In this document: one piece after another, positions 57,280 to 64,000 of the stretch | Layout: every line of letters starts with the position of its first letter | Position numbering within the stretch: position 1 is the stretch's first letter | DNA from: Cytobacillus sp. FSL H8-0458 | GTDB lineage: Bacteria; Bacillota; Bacilli; Bacillales; Cytobacillaceae | NCBI RefSeq assembly: GCF_038002165.1 | Contig: NZ_JBBOBR010000001.1 | Coordinates: 248,001 to 312,000 of the forward strand | DNA length: 64,000 nt | Direction: 5' to 3' | The notes under the pieces: generated by a model | The model's database searches: none | The model's input: only the letters and a program-made list of their open reading frames with translations | Told to the model about the DNA's origin: nothing | Program-made: the position numbers and the translations under genes

Positions 57280-58413
57280 ATGTCGGCAGACGATCAAAAA
57301 GGAAAAAAAGAAATAATACGTGAAAAAATGATTGAGCGCCAAGGCGAAGCAAAAGTAGTCCGTAAAATTGTACTGATAGTTGCAATCATATTATTAATCT
57401 CAGCTGCTGCTGTGATTGGCGGCGGATATTTTTATATTAATTCAGCTTTAAAGCCTGTAGATCCGGATAATAATAAGCCGAAGAAAGTAGAGATACCAAT
57501 CGGGTCATCTGTTACAGGAATCGGCACTGTTCTTGAAGAAAATGGAATTATCAGGGATGCACGTGTTTTTAAATACTATGTGAAATTCAAAAATGAAGCT
57601 GGATTTATGGCAGGAGAATATGAATTGAAGCCTTCTATGAATATGAAGGAGATTCTGGATAGCTTGAAAACAGGTAAGGTAATGGAAGAAGTAGCATTCA
57701 AGATCACCATTCCAGAGGGAAAACAGCTTGAGCAGATCGCAGGAATTATTGCCGAAAAGACTGATAAAAAACCTGAAGACGTTTTGAAGAAACTCAATGA
57801 TAAAGCTTTTATTGAGTCTTTAATGGCAGCATATCCTGAATTGCTGACAAAGGAAATCCTTGCAGAGAATATTAAGTATCCCCTTGAAGGATACTTATTC
57901 CCGGCAACCTATCCTTTTTACAAAGAAGATCCGACTATAGAGGAAATTGTCAAAGTTATGCTTGATAAAACGGCTTCAGTTATTAAAAAGTATAGCGGTG
58001 ATATGGAGAAGCAGGAATACACTCCGCACAAATTATTGACAATGGCATCGCTCATAGAGGAAGAAGCAACGGCGAAAGTAGACCGTGATCAGATTGCGAG
58101 TGTTTTCTACAACCGGATTGACACAGGAATGCCTTTACAGACAGATCCAACTGTCCTGTATGCACATGGTGAGCATAAATCAAGGGTCCTTTATAAAGAC
58201 TTAGAGATCGACTCACCATACAACACATATAAGTACCCTGGACTGACGCCCGGACCTATTGCAAATGCCGGGGTTTCCTCAATTGAAGCAGCATTGGTGC
58301 CTGCAGAAACAGATTTCCTTTACTTCCTGGCCACATCAACAGGAGAAGTGCTTTTCTCAAAGACACTGGATGAGCATAATCAAAAAAAAGCACAGCATAT
58401 ATCAAATAATTAA
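57280..58413 (+). CDS. mltG: Endolytic murein transglycosylase MltG
   Basis: Membrane-anchored lytic transglycosylase that cuts nascent glycan strands and sets their length. 377 residues: short basic cytosolic N-terminus, one helix (about 26-48, IVLIVAIILLISAAAVIGGG), a LysM-like subdomain (about 65-130) and the YceG catalytic domain with the key Glu in TMASLIEEEAT and with QTDPTVLYA and PYNTYKYPGLTPGPIANAG. ATG 57280 fits the AACGGGGGGA site better than GTG 57277. TATAAT near 57159 may be its -10. Confidence 0.95.
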   Translation: MSADDQKGKKEIIREKMIERQGEAKVVRKIVLIVAIILLISAAAVIGGGYFYINSALKPVDPDNNKPKKVEIPIGSSVTGIGTVLEENGIIRDARVFKYYVKFKNEAGFMAGEYELKPSMNMKEILDSLKTGKVMEEVAFKITIPEGKQLEQIAGIIAEKTDKKPEDVLKKLNDKAFIESLMAAYPELLTKEILAENIKYPLEGYLFPATYPFYKEDPTIEEIVKVMLDKTASVIKKYSGDMEKQEYTPHKLLTMASLIEEEATAKVDRDQIASVFYNRIDTGMPLQTDPTVLYAHGEHKSRVLYKDLEIDSPYNTYKYPGLTPGPIANAGVSSIEAALVPAETDFLYFLATSTGEVLFSKTLDEHNQKKAQHISNN

Positions 58414-58419
58414 ATTAGG

Positions 58420-58454
58420 AAAAGGGGAATGTGCAGATATAGCATTCCCCTTTT
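58420..58454 (+). terminator. Terminator after mltG
   Basis: A perfect 12-bp stem AAAAGGGGAATG/CATTCCCCTTTT. Confidence 0.9.
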
Positions 58455-58495
58455 ACTTATGGTAAAATAGATCAGGTGTTTTATATTTCTTCGCG

Positions 58496-58592
58496 ATAGC
58501 GTAAATCACGGACAAGCATGGATACAGGCTCATCTAAGCCGGAATGCAGCACAGCGCATTTTCACATCCTATCTGTGAACGCTATTTTTTTC
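58496..58592 (+). ncRNA. Candidate structured leader/terminator RNA before trmR operon
   Basis: Between mltG and trmR lies a compact folded segment ending in seven T residues. ATAGCGT (58496-58502) pairs with ACGCTAT (58579-58585), and TCAC (58506-58509) with GTGA (58575-58578), closing a multi-branch structure. Inside it GCAT/ATGC (58516-58519 with 58544-58547) encloses GGCT/AGCC (58528-58540). The same 3' strand can pair instead with a nearer partner, AGCG and TTCACA (58552-58566), giving a compact terminator. Competing pairings plus a T-run suit an attenuator or a short sRNA. No known riboswitch or T-box signature was recognised. Confidence 0.5.
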
Positions 58593-58667
58593 ATGTCTAA
58601 ATAGAAAAGCGGCTAAAAACCGCAGTTTGACAATAAAATTTCATCTGATCGAGGTGATGCCAGCTTG

Positions 58668-59303
58668 ATGAACGATAAGCTGCATGCATATATAGAGGAA
58701 ATAATACCTGAAAGGCCCCAGTTGCTGGACAAAATGGAGCAATACGCCCAAGAACACAATGTTCCGATCATGGAGCTGGCAGGAATCGAGGCGATGCTTC
58801 AGCTGTTGCGCATTCAAAAACCGAAAATGATTCTCGAAGTAGGCACGGCAATAGGCTATTCAGCACTCAGAATGGCGTTCGCAGTTCCAGAGACGAAAAT
58901 TGTTACAATTGAACGCGATGCGGAACGTTACCAGCTTGCCGAAAAGTATATAGAAGAAGCCGGGAAAAAGGAGCAAATCATCATCATTAAGGGAGATGCC
59001 CTGGAAGTCGGGGAAGACGTTGAAAAGCACGGACCCTATGATGCTATATTTATTGATGCAGCAAAAGGCCAATATCAGCGGTTCTTTGAAATCTATTCAC
59101 GATTTCTCTCAGATGGCGGCGTGATTATAACAGACAATGTCCTTTTCAAAGGCCTTGTGTGTGAAGCAGATATAGAAAATAAACGTATCCGGAATATGGT
59201 AAGAAAAATTGATGTGTTTAATAAATGGTTAATGAGTCATCCTGAATATCATACAGTTATTTTGCCTGTTGGGGATGGCGTGGCAATTAGTAAAAAGAGG
59301 TGA
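58668..59303 (+). CDS. trmR: tRNA 5-hydroxyuridine methyltransferase TrmR
   Basis: SAM-dependent O-methyltransferase (B. subtilis YrrM) that turns 5-hydroxyuridine at wobble U34 into 5-methoxyuridine. 211 residues. SAM motif EVGTAIGYSALRMA (about 63-76), acidic loop TIERDAERYQLAEKY, and metal/catalytic IFIDAAKGQYQRF with IITDNVLF. The sequence alone would also fit a generic caffeoyl-CoA type O-methyltransferase; the trhP1-trhP2 neighbours decide the call. ATG 58668 or TTG 58665 both lie behind GAGGTGAT. Confidence 0.9.
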   Translation: MNDKLHAYIEEIIPERPQLLDKMEQYAQEHNVPIMELAGIEAMLQLLRIQKPKMILEVGTAIGYSALRMAFAVPETKIVTIERDAERYQLAEKYIEEAGKKEQIIIIKGDALEVGEDVEKHGPYDAIFIDAAKGQYQRFFEIYSRFLSDGGVIITDNVLFKGLVCEADIENKRIRNMVRKIDVFNKWLMSHPEYHTVILPVGDGVAISKKR

Positions 59304-59308
59304 TTATA

Positions 59309-60238
59309 ATGAAAAAACCTGAACTGTTGGTAACGCCAACAAGTGTTGAGGATATCGGGCCCCTTGTGTATGCAGGTGCAGATGCTTTTGTGGTAGGAGA
59401 ACAGCGATATGGACTGAGACTTGCAGGGGAATTCACACGGGAAGATGTGAAAGAAGCGGTTGAACTTGCACACAAGCATGGGAAAAAAGTGTATGTGGCG
59501 ATGAACGCTTTATTTCATAATGATAAAGTGCCTGAACTTGAAGGTTACATCAGTTTCCTGAAAGAAATAAATGCTGATGCAATTATATTTGGAGATCCTG
59601 CTGTATTAATGGCCGCCCGCTCGGCTGCGCCGGACATGAAGCTCCATTGGAATACAGAAACTACTGCAACAAACTGGTATACATGCAACTACTGGGGCAG
59701 AAAAGGTGCAAAACGCGCAGTCCTGGCAAGAGAGATAAATATGGATGCCATCATTGAAATAAAAGAAAATGCCGATGTGGAAATTGAAGTGCAGGTTCAT
59801 GGCATGACTGCCATGTTCCAATCAAAGCGCTCCCTGCTGGGCAACTATTATGAATACCAGGGGAAAGCCCTGGAAGTGGAAAACCGCAAACAGGAAAAAA
59901 ATATGTTCCTCCACGATAAGGAACGGGAAAATAAATACCCGATTTTTGAAGATGAAAATGGCACTCATATCATGAGTCCTAATGACATCTGCATTATAGA
60001 TGAACTGCAGGAAATGATTGAAGCAGGCATTGATTCATTTAAAATTGACGGGATATTAAAAACTCCTGAGTATATTGTTGAAGTGACTAAACTCTATAGA
60101 AAAGCTATTGATCTATGTGTCGAAGATTCGGGCCAATACGATGAAATAAAAGATGGTCTTCTCACTGAAGTTGAAGAAATACAGCCAGCGAATCGTCCGC
60201 TTGATACCGGATTCTTCTTTAAGGAAACTGTCTACTAA
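59309..60238 (+). CDS. trhP1: tRNA hydroxylation protein TrhP1 (peptidase U32 family)
   Basis: A U32-family protein (B. subtilis YrrN, 309 residues, the same as here) that with TrhP2 is needed for prephenate-dependent hydroxylation of wobble uridine in tRNA. KPELLVTPTSVEDIGPLVYAG opens the protein; HWNTETTATNWYTCNYWG and VQVHGMTAMFQSKRSLLGNYY are conserved. The Cys-rich site seen in TrhP2 is reduced here. ATG 59309 follows AAGAGGTGAT, which overlaps the trmR stop; the operon is tight. Confidence 0.9.
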   Translation: MKKPELLVTPTSVEDIGPLVYAGADAFVVGEQRYGLRLAGEFTREDVKEAVELAHKHGKKVYVAMNALFHNDKVPELEGYISFLKEINADAIIFGDPAVLMAARSAAPDMKLHWNTETTATNWYTCNYWGRKGAKRAVLAREINMDAIIEIKENADVEIEVQVHGMTAMFQSKRSLLGNYYEYQGKALEVENRKQEKNMFLHDKERENKYPIFEDENGTHIMSPNDICIIDELQEMIEAGIDSFKIDGILKTPEYIVEVTKLYRKAIDLCVEDSGQYDEIKDGLLTEVEEIQPANRPLDTGFFFKETVY

Positions 60239-60273
60239 TTTGACTATATTAAAAAGAAAGAGGAGGAAGCTCT

Positions 60274-61542
60274 ATGGCAGCGGTAAAAGTAAAAATTTCC
60301 GAAATTGTCAACGGCAAACGGGTTATTGTAAAAAAGCCTGAATTGCTTGCTCCGGCTGGAAACCTTGAAAAGCTGAAGATTGCCGTTCACTATGGTGCCG
60401 ACGCTGTGTTTATCGGCGGACAGGAATACGGCCTTCGTTCAAACGCAGGCAACTTCACTTTTGAAGAAATGAAAGAAGGCGTCGAATTCGCCAAAAAATA
60501 CGGAGCTAAGATTTATGTTACAACCAATATTTTTGCTCATAACGAAAATATTGATGGTCTTGAGGATTATTTGCTGGGCCTTAAAGAAGCAGGAGTTGCA
60601 GGAATCATTGTGGCAGATCCGCTGATCATTGAAACCTGCCGCCGTGTTGCACCGGAGATAGAAGTTCATTTAAGCACACAGCAATCCCTCTCCAACTGGA
60701 AGGCAGTCGAGTTCTGGAAGGAAGAAGGATTGGAGCGTGTGGTCCTTGCGCGTGAAACAAGTGCGGAAGAAATCAAAGAAATGAAGGAGAAGGTTGATAT
60801 TGAAATTGAAACCTTCATTCATGGGGCGATGTGTATTGCCTACTCCGGGCGCTGCACACTCAGCAACCATATGACTGCACGTGATTCCAACAGGGGTGGC
60901 TGCTGTCAATCCTGCCGCTGGGATTATGATTTATATCAGCTTGAAGGAGAAAATGAAGTTCCTTTATACAGCGAAGGAGATGCTCCATTTGCGATGAGTC
61001 CTAAAGATCTTAAGCTGATTGAATCAATTCCGCGTATGATCGAATTGGGAATTGACAGTTTAAAAATTGAAGGACGCATGAAATCCATCCATTACATTGC
61101 AACAGTAGTAAGCGTGTACCGCAAAGTGATTGATGCCTATTGTGCAGATCCGGACAACTTCCAGATTAAGCAGGAATGGCTTGAAGAGCTTGATAAATGT
61201 GCAAACCGCGAAACAGCGACCGCTTTCTTTGAAGGGGTTCCTGGGTATAAAGAGCAAATGTTTGGAAATCATAGCAAAAAGACGAATATCGATTTCGTCG
61301 GGCTTGTGCTGGATTACAATCCGGAAACACAAATTGTTACCCTTCAGCAGAGAAACAAATTTATGCCTGGAGAGGAAGTCGAATTCTTCGGACCTGAAAT
61401 TGAAAACTTTACACAAGTCATTGATAAAATTTGGGATGAAAAAGGCAATGAGCTGGATGCTGCGCGCCATCCGCTTCAAATTGTTCAATTTAAAGTTGAT
61501 AAGCCGGTATACCCTGACAACATGATGCGAAAGGAGCTCTAA
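60274..61542 (+). CDS. trhP2: tRNA hydroxylation protein TrhP2 (peptidase U32 family)
   Basis: The larger U32 partner (422 residues, B. subtilis YrrO). KKPELLAPAGNLEKLKIAVHYGADAVFIGG at the N-terminus, the signature ETFIHGAMCIAYSGRC, and the cysteine-rich GGCCQSCRW (about 208-216) likely forming a metal/Fe-S site are clear. The last ~90 residues are an OB-like C-terminal domain. It acts with TrhP1 on U34; TrmR then methylates the product. ATG behind AAAGAGGAGGAAG. udk follows after three bases. Confidence 0.93.
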   Translation: MAAVKVKISEIVNGKRVIVKKPELLAPAGNLEKLKIAVHYGADAVFIGGQEYGLRSNAGNFTFEEMKEGVEFAKKYGAKIYVTTNIFAHNENIDGLEDYLLGLKEAGVAGIIVADPLIIETCRRVAPEIEVHLSTQQSLSNWKAVEFWKEEGLERVVLARETSAEEIKEMKEKVDIEIETFIHGAMCIAYSGRCTLSNHMTARDSNRGGCCQSCRWDYDLYQLEGENEVPLYSEGDAPFAMSPKDLKLIESIPRMIELGIDSLKIEGRMKSIHYIATVVSVYRKVIDAYCADPDNFQIKQEWLEELDKCANRETATAFFEGVPGYKEQMFGNHSKKTNIDFVGLVLDYNPETQIVTLQQRNKFMPGEEVEFFGPEIENFTQVIDKIWDEKGNELDAARHPLQIVQFKVDKPVYPDNMMRKEL

Positions 61543-61545
61543 TCA

Positions 61546-62181
61546 ATGAAACGCAAACCCGTTGTAATTGGGGTGGCCGGCGGTTCCGGCTCAGGAAAAA
61601 CGAGCGTAACCAAAGCGATCTACGACCGTTTCAAAGGGCACTCAATCCTTATGATCGAACAGGATTATTATTATAAGGATCAGACTCATCTTCCTTTTGA
61701 AGAAAGATTGAAAACGAATTATGACCATCCGCTTGCATTTGATAACGATTTGCTAATTGAACATATTGAAAGCCTGCTGAGATATGAACCGATTAACAAG
61801 CCTGTATATGATTATGCCATGCATACAAGGTCGGAAGAGGTAATTGAAGTCGAACCAAAGGATGTCATCATCTTAGAAGGCATTCTGATTCTTGAGGATG
61901 AGAGGCTCCGTAATCTGATGGACATGAAATTATACGTAGATACAGATGCCGACCTGCGGATCATCCGCCGCTTATTCAGGGATATAAAAGAGCGGGGGCG
62001 CACCATGGATTCAGTCATTGAACAATATGTAAATGTTGTGCGGCCAATGCATAATCAATTTATTGAGCCGACGAAAAGATATGCTGACATCATTATTCCT
62101 GAAGGCGGGCATAATTACGTGGCCATCGATTTAATGGTCACAAAAATTCAAACAATTCTTGAACAAAAGTCATTTTTATGA
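61546..62181 (+). CDS. udk: Uridine kinase
   Basis: Pyrimidine salvage enzyme phosphorylating uridine and cytidine with GTP/ATP. 211 residues. Walker [18 protein letters not shown] (about 8-24), [18 protein letters not shown] substrate region, [11 protein letters not shown], and [17 protein letters not shown] lid. The ATG lies three bases after trhP2, with AAAGGAGCT as ribosome binding site inside that gene. Placement after the tRNA-uridine genes is conserved in Bacillus; a direct metabolic link is not implied. Confidence 0.97.
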   Translation: MKRKPVVIGVAGGSGSGKTSVTKAIYDRFKGHSILMIEQDYYYKDQTHLPFEERLKTNYDHPLAFDNDLLIEHIESLLRYEPINKPVYDYAMHTRSEEVIEVEPKDVIILEGILILEDERLRNLMDMKLYVDTDADLRIIRRLFRDIKERGRTMDSVIEQYVNVVRPMHNQFIEPTKRYADIIIPEGGHNYVAIDLMVTKIQTILEQKSFL

Positions 62182-62431
62182 AACAATAGCATTGAAAATG
62201 TTCTATAGGACTTATCCTTTTACCGAATGGCTGTGTAAGATCCATTACTTACCCGGTTCATAATAACCGCCAGCTAAATCTTTCAGAGCCAATCAATAGA
62301 AAAAGATGATCTGCGCGCCCTTTAACAAAGGACGCGCTCCTGTTCATTTTCTTGAAAATATGATAAAAAGAAGTACATACATTATAGAACACATACTTTT
62401 AAAGAATGTGTAATTCGAAGGAGTGAAGGTT
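62182..62431 (+). other. udk-greA intergenic region
   Basis: About 250 bases without a gene. A GC-rich hairpin GCGCG-CCCTTT/AAAGGA-CGCGC lies near 62313-62336, followed by TCCTGTTCATTTT, possibly a weak terminator. No convincing promoter for greA was singled out. Confidence 0.35.
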
Positions 62432-62908
62432 TTGGCTACAGAAAAGGTTTTCCCAATGACACAGGCAGGTAAAGAAAAACTTGAGCAGGAACTTGAATAT
62501 TTAAAATCGGTTAAACGCAAAGAAGTGGTTGAACGTATAAAGATCGCAAGAAGCTTCGGAGACCTTTCCGAGAACTCAGAATATGATTCAGCGAAAGAAG
62601 AGCAGGCATTTGTTGAGGGCCGGATTACCACTCTTGAAAATATGATCCGCAATGCAAAGATCATCCAAGAGGAAGAAATGGCCGGAGATATTGTTGGACT
62701 TGGCCGTTCCGTTACGTTCGTAGAGCTTCCGGATGGAGACGAAGAAACTTACACTATCGTAGGAAGTGCCGAGGCGGATCCTTTTGAAGGAAAAATCTCA
62801 AACGATTCACCAATTGCTAAGAGCCTGATTGGGCGTACAGTTGGAGACGAAGTGACCGTTCAGACTCCTGGAGGAGAAATGAACGTACGCATTGTTTCCA
62901 TTAAATAA
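62432..62908 (+). CDS. greA: Transcription elongation factor GreA
   Basis: Rescues backtracked RNA polymerase by stimulating transcript cleavage through the secondary channel. 158 residues: N-terminal coiled-coil hairpin (about 8-75, with the tip acidic pair in [20 protein letters not shown]) and C-terminal FKBP-like globular domain ([26 protein letters not shown]). TTG 62432 gives [10 protein letters not shown], matching B. subtilis, with GAAGGAGTGAAG upstream; GTG 62423 overlaps that site. Confidence 0.96.
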   Translation: MATEKVFPMTQAGKEKLEQELEYLKSVKRKEVVERIKIARSFGDLSENSEYDSAKEEQAFVEGRITTLENMIRNAKIIQEEEMAGDIVGLGRSVTFVELPDGDEETYTIVGSAEADPFEGKISNDSPIAKSLIGRTVGDEVTVQTPGGEMNVRIVSIK

Positions 62909-62932
62909 GAATAGCTGGTTTGAAATCAGAAA

Positions 62933-62964
62933 ACCTCGTCAAGACTTTTGACGAGGTGTTTTTT
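62933..62964 (+). terminator. Terminator after greA, overlapping the next ribosome binding site
   Basis: ACCTCGTCAA/TTGACGAGGT stem (10 bp, five-base loop), then G and six T residues. The 3' arm contains GAGGTG (62953-62958), the Shine-Dalgarno of the next gene. Confidence 0.85.
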
Positions 62965-64000
62965 ATGTGGAGAAAAAGAGCAGTTGGCTGGCTAATTGTT
63001 AGTTTCATTATTCTTTGTTTTTTAATGGGAAGGCTTATACAGCTGCAGCTTGTTTCAACAGAGCATTTTACAGGCAGGAAAATCAACCTTTTGGAAGCGA
63101 GTGTCCGGCAGCGGTCCCAGGAAATGATTATCGATGCCGGGAGAGGGGATTTTCTTGATCGCAGCGGTAATCCCATGACATTTGAAAATAAATCTGTTCT
63201 TATATTATTCCCTTTCCTCGCAAGAATGGATTGGGATATAAAAAAAATATCTGAAATTACGGGTGCTTCGGAGTATTCTTTGCGGCATTCTGTTGAGAAT
63301 GCAAAAGAACCTTTTGCATTTGGAAGTCCGGAGCCCATTCAGCTGTCTTACGATCAAATGGATAAAATCAATGACTTGAAAATTCCGGGTGTCTTTGCTG
63401 TTGAAAAGAAATACAGCCGCTCCGAAAAACCTGCATCCCAGCTAATTGGTATTACCGGTCAAAATCAGGACGTCCTTAATGAAAGGTACCCGGACAAAGA
63501 TCTGTCTCCTGACACAATGATCGGCATTACTGGTATGGAGAAGAGCTTTGATGAATTTCTGCTTCCTGAAGGGGCATCAAAACTTGTTTATCATGTGGAT
63601 GGAACAGGCGGGCCCCTGTTTGGAATCGATGTAAAATATGTTGAGCCGGCAAATCCCTTTTATCCTGTCAATATTAGGACAACTTTGGACTACGATTTGC
63701 AGATGATGGCTGAAAAATTGGCGGATCAGCATGGGATAAAAAAAGGCGGTATTGTACTTCTTGATATAGATACTAATTCAATTTTGGCAATGGTGTCGCG
63801 TCCATCGCTTAATAAACATAATCCATTTGATGAAGAAAGCAGAGGGACGATTAATCATATGATTAAACAGCAGATCATGGGATCGGTTTTTAAAACGGTG
63901 GTCGCCGCAGCCGCAATTGATCATGGTCTGGACGATCCTAAGAGGCAATTTGACTGCAGCAGGAAAATAAATGGGGAACCAGATCTTAAATATCAGCATG
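62965..64000 (+). CDS. pbpI: Class B penicillin-binding protein, PbpI-like (3' end outside window)
   Basis: Peptidoglycan D,D-transpeptidase, partial: 345 codons before the window ends. A single N-terminal helix (about 8-27) is followed by a PBP dimer domain (QRSQEMIIDAGRGDFLDRSG at about 52-71; YSRSEKPASQLIGITG) and the start of the transpeptidase domain with DYDLQMMAEKLA and GGIVLLDIDTNSILAM. The SxxK active-site motif GSVFKTV (about residues 309-315) is visible; SxN and KTG lie beyond. B. subtilis pbpI (yrrR) follows greA and is sigma-F dependent. The ATG directly follows the greA terminator T-run, with its GAGGTG site inside the stem. Confidence 0.9.
   Translation, partial: MWRKRAVGWLIVSFIILCFLMGRLIQLQLVSTEHFTGRKINLLEASVRQRSQEMIIDAGRGDFLDRSGNPMTFENKSVLILFPFLARMDWDIKKISEITGASEYSLRHSVENAKEPFAFGSPEPIQLSYDQMDKINDLKIPGVFAVEKKYSRSEKPASQLIGITGQNQDVLNERYPDKDLSPDTMIGITGMEKSFDEFLLPEGASKLVYHVDGTGGPLFGIDVKYVEPANPFYPVNIRTTLDYDLQMMAEKLADQHGIKKGGIVLLDIDTNSILAMVSRPSLNKHNPFDEESRGTINHMIKQQIMGSVFKTVVAAAAIDHGLDDPKRQFDCSRKINGEPDLKYQH

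Overview
The window is a piece of a Bacillaceae (Bacillus sensu lato) chromosome. It carries an endospore programme (safA, coxA, bofC, spoVB), Gram-positive tRNA-sensing T-box leaders, a BsrA-type 6S RNA, strong AGGAGG-type ribosome binding sites with many TTG/GTG starts, and a gene order that follows the Bacillus subtilis nadC-to-greA/pbpI segment almost gene for gene. Moderately low GC and the accessory genes suggest a Cytobacillus/Mesobacillus-like relative rather than B. subtilis itself; that genus-level placement is inference.

Layout. 1-2.0 kb: end of the NAD de novo operon (nadC, nadA). 2.2-6.8 kb: spore envelope block (safA with large tandem repeats, a kinase-fold coat-type protein, coxA-like lipoprotein, bofC). 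6.9-14.3 kb: a block absent from this position in B. subtilis: a lone small tyrosine recombinase, a KdpD/Usp-like protein and the complete seven-subunit Mrp antiporter operon. 14.4-18.9 kb: ruvAB, a DUF2905 gene, queA, tgt, yajC. 18.9-22.4 kb: small membrane proteins, spoVB, comN. 22.7-32.3 kb: secDF, CDF transporter, LapA-like protein, recJ, apt, relA, dtd. 32.4-39.5 kb: SH3b amidase, small HTH protein, T-box-controlled hisS-aspS, 6S RNA, tcdA. 39.5-45.9 kb: RsfA-like regulator, ABC exporter pair, rarA, YczE-like membrane protein, cymR, iscS. 46-50.4 kb: mnmA, TPR protein, recD2. 50.4-52.8 kb: small genes, a PRC-barrel gene and an AI-2E-family membrane protein. 52.8-57 kb: T-box-controlled alaS, then reoM-ruvX-yrzB. 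57.3-64 kb: mltG, a candidate leader RNA, the tRNA wobble-uridine genes trmR-trhP1-trhP2 with udk, greA, and a class B penicillin-binding protein that runs off the window.

How the genes fit together. The main themes are tRNA biology (queA, tgt, hisS, aspS, alaS, tcdA, iscS, mnmA, dtd, trmR, trhP1, trhP2), DNA repair (ruvAB, recJ, rarA, recD2, ruvX), protein export (yajC, secDF), stringent response and nucleotide salvage (relA, apt, udk) and sporulation. CymR and IscS link cysteine control to sulfur delivery for MnmA.

The least ordinary signals are mostly RNA-level: (i) a structured element seen twice, in the safA leader and next to spoVB; (ii) a hisS T-box whose specifier loop reads GAAC, overlapping Glu and Asn codons, with a T-box base predicting a G73 tRNA rather than tRNA-His; (iii) a folded, terminator-ended leader before trmR-trhP1-trhP2-udk; (iv) a 13-bp hairpin at the start of the kinase-like coat gene; (v) a ribosome binding site embedded in the greA terminator. 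No CRISPR array, insertion sequence, rRNA or tRNA gene was found.
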